A stretch of 34,392 nt of DNA from Amanita rubescens (GCA_015039365.1 WION01000548.1:1-34392); one strand, 5' to 3'; positions 20,414 through 31,640 are shown, counted from the first letter of the stretch. A program made the numbers and translations. Notes: generated by a model not told the origin, from the sequence alone.

Positions 20414-21368
20414 GTGCTAACTCCCGGCCTCCCCCTCACGTTGAGGGGTATACATATGCAGTTTTTTGCATTTTAATTGTGTAGGAGTAGTGACGTTGGA
20501 GCGATGAATAGAAGCTGTTTCAACATACGAGGGATATTCAGAAGGTATGCCTCCGCTTTCGTCTTCTTTTTTCGTACGGCTTATGTTGTTTGCCAGTACT
20601 CGGAAGAAGGATGGTTTGGAGTGCTGTGGGCGTTTGCACGAGGGATGGTTTTGTTCTCGATGCATATGTCATATAGCTTTTCGCGCCATTTTCGTTGTGC
20701 TCTATTTTTCATCTGAAATGTGTTTTTTATTCGAGGTTCATATACTCCTCGTGATCTTTCACGAGCGTTTTCTCGTGTATTTATTTCTCGGACATTAGTG
20801 CGCGACTCTGGCTCGAGTCATCTGGTGACGAGCTCTTGCTATGATGCCTGAAACGCGAATAGTTGTCCTTAAGCGTGGAATATGCTGACAAAGCGGTTGG
20901 TGTGGGCAACTGCGTCGTGTCCTCCAGAGCTGATCAAGTATCAATATCTTGCCCCACCTTCACCACAGCTGATCCATAATGCCCTAGACCCCAGACTATG
21001 TTCCTGTGCCCTCCAGTTTATTATTATAGCCAAAAAAGGGATGGCCTCGGACATGCCACGCAAAGCGGTGGCCCACATCGCCAAGTTAAGATAGTGTGGA
21101 AAGGACGGTCTCACCTCAAATACGTTTATTCGTACTAAGGTGAGAGATGCAAAATGGAACTATATAAATACGTAGGAGATGAAAGGTAACTAGGCAGAGG
21201 GATATGTGAGGCGGATGAATGGTGAGGTGCGCTTTGTGGTGCAAACTTGAAGCACGTCAATCGTGAACAATTCTCGGCGCACTAAGCGCCGAGGGATGAA
21301 AGGAGGAGGCGTCATCGCGTTGTAATGTTCAACATATACAGCTGCCAGTACCTCTTTTCGCTAATAAA
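20414..21368. other. No recognisable gene
   Basis: Short hydrophobic frames around 20477-20798 have no family signature. The hairpin repeat at 21043-21075 is the only structured element. Confidence 0.5.
21043..21075 (+). repeat. Dispersed GGCCTCGG hairpin repeat, copy 3
   Basis: GGCCTCGGACATGCCACGC and the following GGTGGCCCA match copy 1 almost exactly. As in copy 2, an A-run precedes it. Confidence 0.6.
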
Positions 21369-22011
21369 TTGTTGTCCCGGAGTGCTTGGCAGCAACGCGT
21401 TATTGCCCGGGCCATGCGATGGCAGTCGCAGGTAAGTGAAGGTCTCATCTATCCTGAACACACGACGCTGAACACTGTTCCAGGGTGGAACTACGACACA
21501 AATGCATCGTTGCAGCCGCAGGTAAGTGAAGGTCTCATCTATCCCGAACACACGACGCTGAACACTGTTCAAAATACGAACGCAAATGCATCGTCGCAGG
21601 TATGAAGATGCCACCTGTTATGAGCACCTGGTGTTGAATACTGTTTCAGGATGAAAATCAAAATACGGAGGATAACGAGTCTGATGACTCTGAGAGATGG
21701 TTTCACTGTCTGTGTGTAGTGTTGAGCAAGTTTCATCCAGGTGCCACAAGCAGACGATGTCAATGCCGATGGATTGGCAGAGCATTTGTCCTTCACTTCA
21801 TCGGAAAGCGACATTTGGAACTGAAATCCGTGATACATGCCAATACTTCGGTCGAAATATCTGCTCTTACTCCGTTTCCTATCCATGGACCATCATTGAT
21901 CGTGCTTTGAAGACACAAGCTTCAAACTATACTGTTGACTTCGTGGTCAAGAAGCTCATTGCCGACGTGAGAGAACCAAACAGGAATTATCGTGCAGCGC
22001 GCTTCTATTGA
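21369..22011 (+). CDS. Possible multi-exon gene with duplicated intron-exon unit
   Basis: Three GT donors follow cgcag (21432, 21522, 21600). The first two begin 90-bp direct repeats, each with GTAAGTG plus a short exon-like segment ending cgcag. A further intron could end at tgtttcag near 21650, opening a frame with DENQNTEDNESDDSERWFHC that runs to about 21910, or in another frame to 22011. The acceptor of the second unit is altered (gttcaaaat for gttccaggg), so the model cannot be completed. No family recognised; it may be a relic. Confidence 0.35.
21432..21599 (+). repeat. 90-bp tandem duplication carrying splice sites
   Basis: Units start at 21432 and 21522 with gtaagtgaaggtctcatcta and share most bases through cacgacgctgaacactgttc and aaatgcatcg. 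The second is shortened to 78 bp. Confidence 0.85.
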
Positions 22012-22633
22012 CTGTTTCGATACTAGCGTTGATCATCCATTGCGAGTCTTAATGAATATATTTTGATTTTGTTAGCCTTGGCTGTTTTTGGGGGCCTCTA
22101 TTTGCTGTAGGCTCATCCTCTACGCGTACCCGCAACCTGCACAAGTATGCTAAATGCTAAATAGGCTATAGCATGGGCGGCAAGCCAACACACGTCGAGA
22201 AATAAAATTTAAGCGAAAACTTTATTTAAGCATTCTGCCTCCTATACAAAACCGTGTAACCCTGTATATAGCTACTGTATACTCCAGATGCCAAGGCCTA
22301 TGTATATATACTGATACCTATACCGTTTAAATTGTCTAAGGCCTTTGACGTATGGCTTATGACTCGGCACGCGCGCACTCAAGGATGAGCACTAGCAATT
22401 CAGCCAAGGGCTCACTTCCGGTGCATCATATTATGCGTGTTGACACGCGCTGTTCAAGCATACGATTTGTTCAATAAAGTCAACTTCGCCAATTGGGTTT
22501 TTGCTGATGTCAAGTCAGACAGACTTTGAACGACATGTATGCCAATGGCCGAAACCATTAGAGTAATTCCAAATTAGTGTTGCCACCCATCATGTCATGC
22601 CGGTAACACCACACTACCTACCCAGCTGCCGTC
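22012..22633. other. AT-rich intergenic stretch
   Basis: Low-complexity TA-rich words, no coding signal. It includes the upstream region of the gene at 22634. Confidence 0.5.
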
Positions 22634-22688
22634 ATGTCATCATGCACACTTATACCCATGCTCGCGGCCTATGTTCAACAGGCGATGG

Positions 22689-22728
<40 letters not shown>

Positions 22729-23555
22729 TCCAAACTTTGCACTAATCAATGAAGAATGGGACACTATCTCCCAGTCAACCCGCCAACTTCATGACCAGCT
22801 TTCACTCCTTCCCCAATTTATGCAACAATTCAATATCCATGACCATCTGCAACAAACTCGCAACCACATGGATCGGCAATTTGAGCAGGTGACTCGATGC
22901 AATTTGGTCAGAGGCAGTATACTAACTAACACTCTTACATTACTCAGGTGATTCAGGTGTTGACTCGTGTGTCGAACGGGCTGGACGGTGTGGTGATTAG
23001 GCTGGGATCGTTGTAAGTGTTCACTTTTCATCCCCTCAAGAAACGATAAAGGTAGAACCGGTTCACAGGGAACAGAATTCCTTTCGTCGATCAAGCAACG
23101 TTCATCTTGGTTTCAATGATCCGCTATATCTGCCTGTCCATGGCCTAACTGGGGGCGAGGTCCAGTTGGCGGGGCATTGGAATGGACCTCGTGGAGTTTG
23201 TATTAATACCATCGAAGAAGCGAGCAGTAGGTGTAGCATTGTTCCCCAAGCTCACTGATGACATTCATTTTCTAGATGATCATATGAACGATCTAGTTCA
23301 ACGAATGGGAATACAGTTTCCGGATGGAATGACATCTTTGAAGGAAAAAAGGGTGACTTTAACATGCTCTTTCCATGCTCTTGTTCTAACATGCAGGGAT
23401 TAGAAGTACGTGAGGAGATATCTTGGTATCCACACCCACTAGTCGTGGTGCCCCACCTGCTTGCAAGTTGCTGTTTCAAATATTGGTTTCATACAAATTT
23501 TGTATACCATTACTGCAGCGTCAGCAGCCCATACCTTAAACACATTGCGATTTAG
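22634..23555 (+). CDS. Intact five-exon hypothetical protein with Ala-Pro repeat (237 aa)
   Basis: Exons 22634-22888, 22948-23012, 23069-23226, 23276-23352 and 23397-23555 join in frame across GT-AG introns of 59, 56, 49 and 44 bp, giving 237 aa. The N-terminus carries an APAPAPAPAPAP run encoded by a (GCTCCT)n tract (22688-22727). Then follows a helical, Gln-rich stretch (WDTISQSTRQLHDQLSLL, QQTRNHMDRQFEQ) that could form a coiled coil, then RRSSNVHLGFNDPLYLPVHG. The pattern of coiled coil, N-x-n-DPL-x-PV-x-G, and a later short LVQRMGIQFPDG-KEKRGLEVREEI end resembles a recurrent uncharacterised Agaricomycete family; this is inference from pattern. No signal peptide. No function can be assigned. 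Confidence 0.7.
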
Positions 23556-24153
23556 TTTCAATTTTTTTTTGGCTACCTCAGCTTAGTAACCGCGCTTTTG
23601 ATAGCATGTTATTAACTTAAAATAGCCGTCCGTCGTATTATTTTGCTCGTCTCATAACCGTCTCCAACGTTGGTGCTGTTTTTGAAAGTACGCTTATGCA
23701 TGGTTAGCTCCCCATTTGCGCCTTTTGTGGGCACAAAAGTGATTTTTCAAAAAGAGCATGTTATGGGCAGTTTTCCCTTCAATTTCCAATTGTCAAGTCT
23801 CGTATCATCCCCGAGAATCAGGTCACGAAACACCATAAAGACGTCATCGCCGTCGTTCCTTTCTGCTCTTTCTCTTCACTTGCCCACAACTGTCTCATGA
23901 TCAGGTTCTCCTTGCGTCGAGTGCACTAGCCATTCCCAATGCATCCACACTCCCCAACTGCAGCCGCCATTCCTCCGCCCCACGTCCCACCAATGCAACA
24001 GTGACTAACTAACCGCTATTTCAACGCGCGTTCAGAACTATTTGAAGACGACGAAGTAAGGGAAAATCCGATCCCACCCCGAGTACATGCCGAAGGATCT
24101 TCCTGTTCGAAGAACCAGACGAGGAAAGGCCCAACAGCACTACTAATCACTCT
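23556..24153. other. No recognisable gene
   Basis: A T-run near 23561 and unsupported short frames. No repeats of note. Confidence 0.5.
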
Positions 24154-24300
24154 CCTACGATTTCGGAATTCTGTATTCCTGGATAAGCTCCGCGTGGGTG
24201 TACTTGCCAAGACGAACAGCGTGGAATCGTGGATCAAGGTAATCGGCCGTTTTGAGGCTAGATTGGATAAAGAGAGATACTTGAGCCATTCTGGATGCAC
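24154..24300 (-). pseudogene. Fragment of unknown gene family, copy 2
   Basis: Minus-strand counterpart of 17518-17650. It reads HPEWLKYLSLSNLASKRPIT, then, after a frame change, RLGKYTHAELIQEYRIPKS and a stop. It is the better-preserved copy but still frameshifted. Confidence 0.6.
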
Positions 24301-24689
24301 GAGGCTATGTGCGCTTTGAGGTCTAGTGTCCTAGCGAGGGAGGAGTAGGGTAAACGTTATACGTGTAGAATAAGAATTGGTCCGAGCCGTGCCACTGGGA
24401 TAGATACAATACTAGTGGATCCATCTGTCTTCACCCGTGTGCTTCATCCAGCGCAAATTCTAGGAGCAGCGGGCCGCAAGAAAGGTGGAGTAGTAAGGCC
24501 ACAAGCCGAACAGGATGGTCCGGACCGCCTCATCTCAGGCGGCTCGACAACAATGACGTGGACTTCTCGACATATTCGAGACTTTTTACATAATAAGCTC
24601 ATAGATCGTCGTGCATTCAAATTTAGCATTCTGCCAATTAACTACAATAACTACAAACTTCTCGAAGTGATGAGAGTCCTTAAACTATT

Positions 24690-24795
24690 TTTTCTGGAAG
24701 TGAAAGTGCTGAAAAGTGACCCGAAAGTGAAAGTGAAGGAAAGCGGCCATATGAAAGTCAAAGGTTTCAAAGTCGAGGATGACGTTTTGCTGATG
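24690..24795 (-). repeat. CACTTT-rich dispersed repeat, copy C
   Basis: On the minus strand the edge reads acatcagcaaaacgtca, like copies A and B, followed by CTTTGA/CACTTTC words to about 24690. Its edge overlaps the last codons of the minus-strand gene at 24767. Confidence 0.65.
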
Positions 24796-27270
24796 TCTGT
24801 CTGGACTGCTTCACTTCTTCTTCTGAGTCGGAATCTGCCCTTCGCTTTTTGGATGATCTCATTTCCAAATGAGTTCCATGTGCATCCCTTTCTTCATCGG
24901 CAGAGCCATCACTCTCTGAGCTTCCCCCCGCAGATTCAGCTCTTAATTTCCCATTATAGGTCTTTGATGATGTTGAAATACGTGGATGACCCCTCCTGTC
25001 CAATAAGCCATTTCTAAAATATCGTAGACCTTGTTTGTGCGGACTATCAGCAGGGGGTGGCGCACAAATTATGAGTGGGTGCTTGGAACTGTTAATATCA
25101 CCTAGTGTAGTGTTGAATAGTCGGCATAAAATTCCTGACAGTGGACATACCCCTCTGCGCTTTGGGGAGTTTAATGAACTGACATCGATTGGCTTGTGAG
25201 CGGAGGGCCTTGATCAATTCTTTTCGCTCGGATTTCCGAAGGTTCTGAATGCCCTTCCATTTCTGTTGCTGGTTTTCATGCGGCATAAGGATGTAAGGGT
25301 AATTGTCAAGATATACATGTTTTTCGGCCATGATGTCCCCGACTGTTGCCCACATAAGCCTACCATTGTTGGCGAGAAGGTTTAGACCTGCTCCACCTAC
25401 TGACTTGAGGAACTACAGAAAAATAAAAAGGTTTGACGTACGAGCGCTTTCAGTGAGCAAGTCCTTCAATTCGTTCAGAATTTGAGTATCCACGTCGGTT
25501 TTTGTTTTTGTTTTTGTTTTGCCTAGGTCCTCTGCCCCTTCTGAGCTTTGTACCCTCTCTTCCGTGACTACATCATTGACAGCATCGGAATTGGAATTGC
25601 TTTTGGATAATCAGATATGATGTTATAGTCCGTGTCAATCAAATAATGGTGTTCTCACAGGACGCAAGCCTCCAGACGCTCCAAAAACTTACGGCGATCA
25701 AGGCCTTCTGTTGCATGCAACATGATGTCGTCGTCGTCACGCAGCAAGTCTCTCCGAGCTGCAATGATGAAGCTTATACCGAAATCTTGATGGATTCTGT
25801 TGCTCTATGTATCGTTAGTCACGATGCAGCGTACATCAAACGCAATAATTACTCACCAATGTTCTAATTTTTGTCCATTTCTCGGAAAATCCAGCTGCAA
25901 AAGCTGCCAATTGTTGAGGATGGGCAGTGTCTGTCATGGGATTGAGTAGCTGGGATGCGTTCGCTGGAGGTTCGTCTTCCAACGCCCCTTGCAAGACAGC
26001 GGGCTGGATGAGATGGCTTGAGCCACAGTTTTCATGTATTGCATCCTTTTGTTCGCTCTAATCCATCATTTCAAAGGCTCGGTGAATGAGTATATGGTTT
26101 ACTCACCATCCATCCATTACCATGCTGAATCCCGCTTGACATGACTACTGCCAGACGCTCTGATGATGGCGCGTCAATAATTGGGAGTATTTCAAGAGAC
26201 TCTGGCAGGACAACGCCCCTATCACTGCCGTCGAGTTGGGTCATGACCTCTGAAGGACTGGCACCCTCAAAGTCTTTGGTCACAGAAGTCCCTACATCCA
26301 GCTTTTGTTCCACTGCCTCCAAAGAGAATTGCCTCGCTTCGTCCACCCCCCCATCTCCGAGCGCATAGCCTACTGCGGGACCAAAGAAGAAACTTTGTTT
26401 CTTAATGGGACCTACACCACCAGATGCAACTGCCAAGGATCCTGATAGCTCTATGTCGGTAGTTCCCTCGATGGAGGATATGGGCACTGTGAGAGGCTCA
26501 GAGTAGATAATGACCTTACTGCCAGCAACGTGGATGGCAGTCATCTTTGAAGGGCCTCCTTCAGTGCTTTCAGTTGGCGCGGGGCTCGCTGTATCAAGAT
26601 TTTGCTCTATTCTCTCCGAAGAACCGTCTCGTGCTACACAGGGTAGCTCATCATCTTGAAGACTGTCGTCCTCCATTGGGGCCGGATGAAGTTTCGTGGC
26701 AGATATTGCCTCACTAAACGATTCAATAGCCTCTTGGGGCATTGGGAGAGATTCGAAAACTTGTGATGTGAACTTTGAAACACCATCAGCCTTTTGTGTC
26801 ACGAGATTTACTACTTCGGTAGTTACCTGTGAGGAACCCCGTCGCGTTCCCTCAGCCGATCCATTGTCAAAATCGCTGCACGCGCCCGTATCGACATATC
26901 GTACTCTTATTGGACGGGCCGCTTCTTCCGATTTTTTCCCTCCTTTGTCCTTTAATCCCTCTTCCTGAACCTGTGCTTGCGTTTGTTTACAATCCACTGA
27001 AGGTCCATCCGATGACTGACTGCGAAACTCTGAGTTACTCTTGAGTCCTCTTCGCACAACCCTTTTTGGTTTTTGGTTTGAAACCTGTTTATTCCAGATG
27101 CACAAAGTTCAAAACAACACTCAGGCTAAGAATAAGGTCAGACATACTGATTGATCACCAGATGGTAATTCAGTTTGGCGTGTGGCCGCAAATCCCTTGC
27201 TTTGTACAGCCTTTGAGGTTAGCTTGATCCTTCTTGGTTCACGAGTGGGATGTGGATCGGATTGATTCAT
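24767..27270 (-). CDS. Intact seven-exon hypothetical protein (706 aa)
   Basis: Exons on the minus strand: 27270-27148, 27084-26107, 26057-25857, 25804-25693, 25567-25442, 25396-25151, 25101-24767. Introns are 45-63 bp except one of 125 bp (25568-25692). All are GT-AG and the summed coding length is exactly 707 codons. Residues 1-41 are basic. About 42-367 is a long acidic, Ser/Thr-rich, probably disordered region. A (TK)n stretch comes from a TTTTTG repeat (25500). The C-terminal part looks conserved: GLNLLANNGRLMW, HVYLDNYPYILMPHE, KGIQNLRKSERKELIKAL, CAPPPADSPHKQG and RNGLLDRRGHPRIS. A nuclear-signal-like SSKKRRADSDSEEE follows. I recall the NYP / KGI-L / APPP-DS / NG-DR-G pattern from uncharacterised Agaricomycete proteins. 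The last codons and stop lie in repeat copy C. Function unknown. Confidence 0.8.
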
Positions 27271-27512
27271 GTTACTGGAACAGTTCCGAGGCAGGCTCAG
27301 AGTCAGTGGGGAGGAGCAATGGCCTGCTATATTTGAAAGTCCGACGTGACGCGCCGTGGCAGAGGCGCATTAATGTCTCACATCAACAAAAATTTCGTTT
27401 CCTAGTAGGTGGACATCCGTGTTGTAGTTGATGGCAATTTCCATCATCGGCATTTGGCCTCCTCCGGAGATACCTCGCATTTTTACTTTTCTTGTGCTTC
27501 CCGTTGCCCAGG
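27271..27512. promoter_or_regulatory. Shared upstream region of two divergent genes
   Basis: 242 bp separate the start codons of the minus-strand 706-aa gene and the plus-strand 255-aa gene, so both promoters must lie here or overlap the genes. No clear TATA or CCAAT box; GACGTGACGCGCCGTGG is the most GC-rich block. Confidence 0.5.
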
Positions 27513-28666
27513 ATGACCCGCCGTGTGCCTGTAAGCTGTTTCATAGCTCAACCCTATTGCTCCACCTAACATCCACTTCAGAGAAAAGCAACAGTACATT
27601 CGACAAGCAAGCAGCCCTTGAACGGTGAGGACTTCTTTGAACACCCAACAGTAAGTCACTCTTTGTTCCAAACTTCGACTCTGATGTCGCCTTTCAGGGA
27701 AAAGTTTCGCCTGGGGCACCGAGTCTGACAGGTAACCTGAAAGAGTCCTCGAGTGCAGGGGGCTTCTTTGATCAACTTCTGGAGCGAGACCTATACCCCG
27801 GGATTACCAATGAAGAAATTATCAATGCAATTAGCGCGACAGAGGCTGCGTCGGAGCTAAAAAGAGTAGCCAACAACGACGCGTCAAAACCATGACAGTG
27901 CCCCAACAATGGATTCACCAAAGCGTACGCGACAAAAACTCGACACTACGCCGATGTATGAGGTGCCGACGCGTCTGCGCGAAAATGTAACCCCCACTAA
28001 GAAAGCGCCGCCCGAGATAGTTAGGGCATTTGACGCGCGAAAGCAACGCGTCAGGCAGGAATTGGCTATGAACAGCAGTACTACAGCTGATCTTAGGTCG
28101 GCATCTGTACATTGCCCGTGGTGAATTAGATGAGGTGGGCGACTACTAGCATGCTGGCGACATCAACTGACATCCTTGCAGATACGGGCAAGGCCCGCTG
28201 TGCCTACAACGGACGGTTTTGATGTCGAAAATAAGATGCAACGGGTACGTGACGCTTGACAGGAGCAAATATTTTCTAATAATTTTTACAGGCTGATGTT
28301 GAATTTGCGTCTTCCATAGCTGCGAGACGTGAGCCTGAACCCAAAACGAGCGCATTGAAGGCGTGTGATGCTCCGAGATGCGTAAAAAGATGTATACTGA
28401 CATTCTCATGGCAGGTTGATGTCCAAGCGAAGTCTGCTAGATCCATGACGGATGTTTTGAATGTAGAAAAGAACATAATGCGGGTATGTCATGTCGAAAG
28501 AGTGAGATGGCAATTGGTATAACAACAAATGTTATAGGTTGATGTCCCGCCACCTACCATCATGCCTGTTGCTCCAACTGGGCTACCGACGGTCAACAAT
28601 CCTCAAATAGTACCAATAGGAACCGGCCATCGCATCATATTCCTTCAAAACCAGATTCATAAATAA
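27513..28666 (+). CDS. Eight-exon hypothetical protein with duplicated phase-0 exons (255 aa)
   Basis: Exons 27513-27530, 27582-27650, 27698-27865, 27924-28106, 28182-28244, 28292-28360, 28415-28483, 28538-28666. Every intron falls in phase 0. Exons 6 and 7 are both 69 nt and their following introns are both 54 nt, so 28292-28414 and 28415-28537 are equal 123-bp units. The last three exons all start (A/V)DV. Exon 5 (TDGFDVENKMQR) and exon 7 (TDVLNVEKNIMR) end alike. The intron after exon 6 would start with GC, a rare but known donor class. An alternative ends exon 3 at the TGA of 27893-27895 and starts a second gene at ATG 27909. The protein includes GGFFDQLLERDLYPGITNEE and basic KRTRQKLD stretches. 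No family recognised. ACGCGT words occur at 27879 and near 27970. Confidence 0.6.
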
Positions 28667-28667
28667 C

Positions 28668-29132
28668 ATGCCAGCAATTTCTGCTCCTACCAACACTAGA
28701 CAACGGAGTTTGTCAAACACGTTGCACGACATGGGTTTCGTAGAAATGCCAATCCCTTCATCACCAGCAATGTCCATTTCAGCTACGACATCTCGACACA
28801 AACGATCCAAGAATTCAGCTGCCAAGGACACTGAAGAGTCCGGTATGATGGTTTCAACGACAGATGCTTTCAGCAAAATGGGCAACAAGCCATCATCATC
28901 AACCAAGGATGTCGCGTCGGGCATGGTAGTCTCGACGACTGACCCATTTAGTAAAATGGGTAACAAGCGATCAAGGCGTACTCGAGCCGCGCCAGAGACT
29001 ACAGCGGCAACACTTGACACAAAACCATCAGAATTGTTTCATAAAGATGTGGACGTGTTAGCGAACGTTGTGAAAGTAACGTCGAATCATGGCCAGTCCA
29101 TGCTCCCCAGAGCTCCATACCAGCAAGTTTAG
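28668..29132 (+). CDS. Low-complexity ORF with internal 26-codon duplication
   Basis: A 154-codon Ser/Thr/Lys-rich frame starting two bases after the stop of the preceding gene. A 78-bp tandem duplication (28842 and 28920) yields two copies of VSTTDxFSKMGNK. Such tight spacing is unusual for separate fungal genes, so it may be a downstream exon whose splice I could not resolve. No family recognised. Confidence 0.4.
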   Translation: MPAISAPTNTRQRSLSNTLHDMGFVEMPIPSSPAMSISATTSRHKRSKNSAAKDTEESGMMVSTTDAFSKMGNKPSSSTKDVASGMVVSTTDPFSKMGNKRSRRTRAAPETTAATLDTKPSELFHKDVDVLANVVKVTSNHGQSMLPRAPYQQV

Positions 29133-29448
29133 GGGGGTGTCAACAACAAACATGGCGCGAACTCCTCCTGAGCGCTTCGCAACGTTCAAGGCTGTACCGG
29201 AGGACATGCCACAGACCCCCAAGCACGACTCTGGTGCATTTGGGCCTGTACCCATGAGCGTGCCGCTTGCCCCCCAGCACTCCACGACGAGAACGGCCAG
29301 CGCAATAAAGTCCAAACAGGAGCATGCCGTGATAATCAATACGCTTAATGCATCAACGAATCCTAATATACCGCCATACTCCAAAATACTACTATGGGTG
29401 CCGCCGGAGCTGGGATTTCTTCGGGAGGCAACGTTCCTTTCCCGATGA
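29089..29448 (+). CDS. Pro/Ser-rich ORF, possible exon of the same locus
   Basis: It overlaps the end of the preceding frame in another phase. A splice from near 29129 to about 29190 would fuse them, continuing as AVPEDMPQTPKHDSGAFG. Beyond 29398 a second frame (PFPMNAYQGARVAGPHAV) looks equally coding, so the 3' end is unresolved. Confidence 0.3.
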   Translation: MASPCSPELHTSKFRGVSTTNMARTPPERFATFKAVPEDMPQTPKHDSGAFGPVPMSVPLAPQHSTTRTASAIKSKQEHAVIINTLNASTNPNIPPYSKILLWVPPELGFLREATFLSR

Positions 29449-29618
29449 ATGCGTATCAAGGTGCCAGAGTCGCGGGGCCTCACGCCGTATAACATTCGGC
29501 GCCAGTCATGCAGCCAATGTTTCTCCCAACGTCGGGACCCATACGTGATTCCATGGAACAGCAGGAGCATAGACACGATCATTAATACTTGATCAAAGCA
29601 AGCGCTGCAATGCATCAC

Positions 29619-30289
29619 CCCATATTTTTTGATTGTACATTATTGCCCTGGCATAGTATAAAGGTGTATTTACATTTTGCGTCTACTACAAATAATGTAT
29701 AAATGTGTTTCTCCGCATCTGTGCCCGAGCGTGTCAGTAAACAGACATGTAGGAACTCAGCACAGACAACAAATGGACGTCTGTGAATGGGAATGCCATC
29801 CTGAAGGGAAAATGAGGGACATACCACACAGGATGAGTTGCGGGACACGCTAGATGGCTCGCTGTTGCCCTTTACGGAAACAGCGCGGCAGACATCGAGG
29901 ACCCAAGGCCTATAGGTCGGGTTTACCGCCTACAAGAACGGTGACCTAGCTGCTGGCGTTCTGTTTATAACCTCCTGCCAAGAGTGCTAGTGAGGTGGCC
30001 AGCGCCGATGCATCTTCCTTCTGCTTCTAGCCCTGTCAGAACGACAGGCGCAGCGGGCCTCGCACAATTCTGTGAGGACTCCGTAACCCCGTCTCCTGTA
30101 AATGTCACTAGTGCAGAAGACAAGGCGTTGACCGCATCACAGGAGCGTTCGAAGAGTGCGTGATAGAGTTCAAGCAAAACGCCTGATACCGCCATGCGTG
30201 CAGTTGGGAACAGCCCATTGATAACAAGTACTTGTGCAACGGGTTAACATTCACATGTGATAGCTTCATACGTTGAAACAACTGTTGGA
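29619..30289. other. No firm gene
   Basis: A plus-strand Ser/Pro/Ala-rich frame at about 30000-30160 (FCEDSVTPSPVNVTSAEDKA) is open but has no start or partner exons. Confidence 0.4.
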
Positions 30290-31640
30290 GGGATGTTAAC
30301 GTGATCGTATCGCTGGGCGGGTGCGTAGAAGATGTTCTTGTCGAAGGATGTGAATATAACAGGTTTAGACGAGAGGGGCGTAGATGAACGCGAGGTTTTG
30401 GAACCGAAAGGGCTCATGACGCAAGCTGTAAGATGGTAGGCAGCCGGTGTGACAGTGAGCGCGCCAGGTCTCGGTGTGGTGGCAGAGAATGTGAGGTTTG
30501 TACAGGTAAAGGAGGCACGCATGAGCGAATGGTCCAGATATACAGCTTCACGACAGCGTAACCACGCGCGCGGCTGAGCAAGCTACGTCGCAAAGCAAGC
30601 ATTAACGACAGCGTTATGACGCGCGCGGCACAGCACGGTGCGTCCCAAAGCAAGCCATCATACGCGCCAATTTGTTGAACCAGATGCATCAAGAGGTACG
30701 GCGGATGCGAACGTGATGATGGCTCCGGGTGGGTGCATGTGAGATATTGTTATGGATAAAGGGGCATTGAGTGGATCCGAAAGGGGCTGATGATGCAAGC
30801 AGCAAGATGGTAAGTGCTGCGGACGTGACAGTGGAGTGAGGTTAGTCGGTGTAAAGGAGGCGCGTAGGAGCGAATGGTCCGGATATACAGCTTCACAATA
30901 GCTTTATCACTCGCGTGTCCGACGAAGCTATGTCGGAAAGCAAGCCATCACACGCGACGGTTTGTTGATCTAGATGCTTCAAGAGACGTGGTTGAGGCAC
31001 TTTTGATATTTAGGTTTTAAGACTAAAGCGTGTAGATGTTGATAAAGCGGTACGATTTACGTAGGGTTGAACATACCATTTTATATGATGGAATGCTGCT
31101 AGTCCTGCTCTTCTCTGAACGCATGGATCACCCCCGAACTCTTACAACTGTTGTCCTCACCGGATGCGCAAGCAGGGAGGAAACAACGTGTAGTTAAGCT
31201 TCATCAGTGAGAAATCGGCTGGTGTGAGGACCGAAAGCATTCAATGAGATATCCTTACAATCGGATTGATATGTAGGCGTTAAGACTAATTCATGCAGAT
31301 GTTCAAAAGGCGTTCGAATAATGCGCATACGTTGAACATACCTTTTTTTGTAATGGAATACTACTATTGGTGTTCCTGTTGGTGCGTATCAATGCTTGTG
31401 CAATTTCAATGACTGATGTGTCGATCAGGGGATGATGTGGATAGAGAGACCGTACGTGTTTGCGATGGATTGAATCTCGCATATAGGATAGGTCAGATCA
31501 TTGACAAAGCTTGACATTTAAGAGAGACCGCTAAATCATGCAGGAGTTAAAAGGGGATGATGTGGATAGGGAGGACCGTACTCGTTTTCAACAAACGTCA
31601 TCTCAACCGTTTAAAAGCTCGTTCCTACCAGGACAATTAC
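30290..31640. repeat. Diverged tandem duplications
   Basis: One pair is 30299-30690 and 30708-30985, sharing gagcgaatggtc and atatacagcttcac (at about 30524 and 30868) and gacgcaagc/gatgcaagc-agatggtaag words. A second pair, at about 31015-31130 and 31281-31385, shares taagacta, cagatgtt/tagatgtt and gttgaacatacc. The word ggatgatgtggatag recurs at 31430 and 31554. Copies are too diverged to set exact limits. Confidence 0.6.

Noticed and set aside
24415..25017. 200-codon plus-strand ORF
   Set aside because: It runs through repeat copy C and antisense to the last exon of the supported minus-strand gene; no splice or family support.
25655..25804. TGA at 25655 as the end of the minus-strand gene
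   Set aside because: A GTAAGT donor at 25692 splices in phase to further exons, and the total to 24767 is exactly 707 codons, so the longer model fits better.
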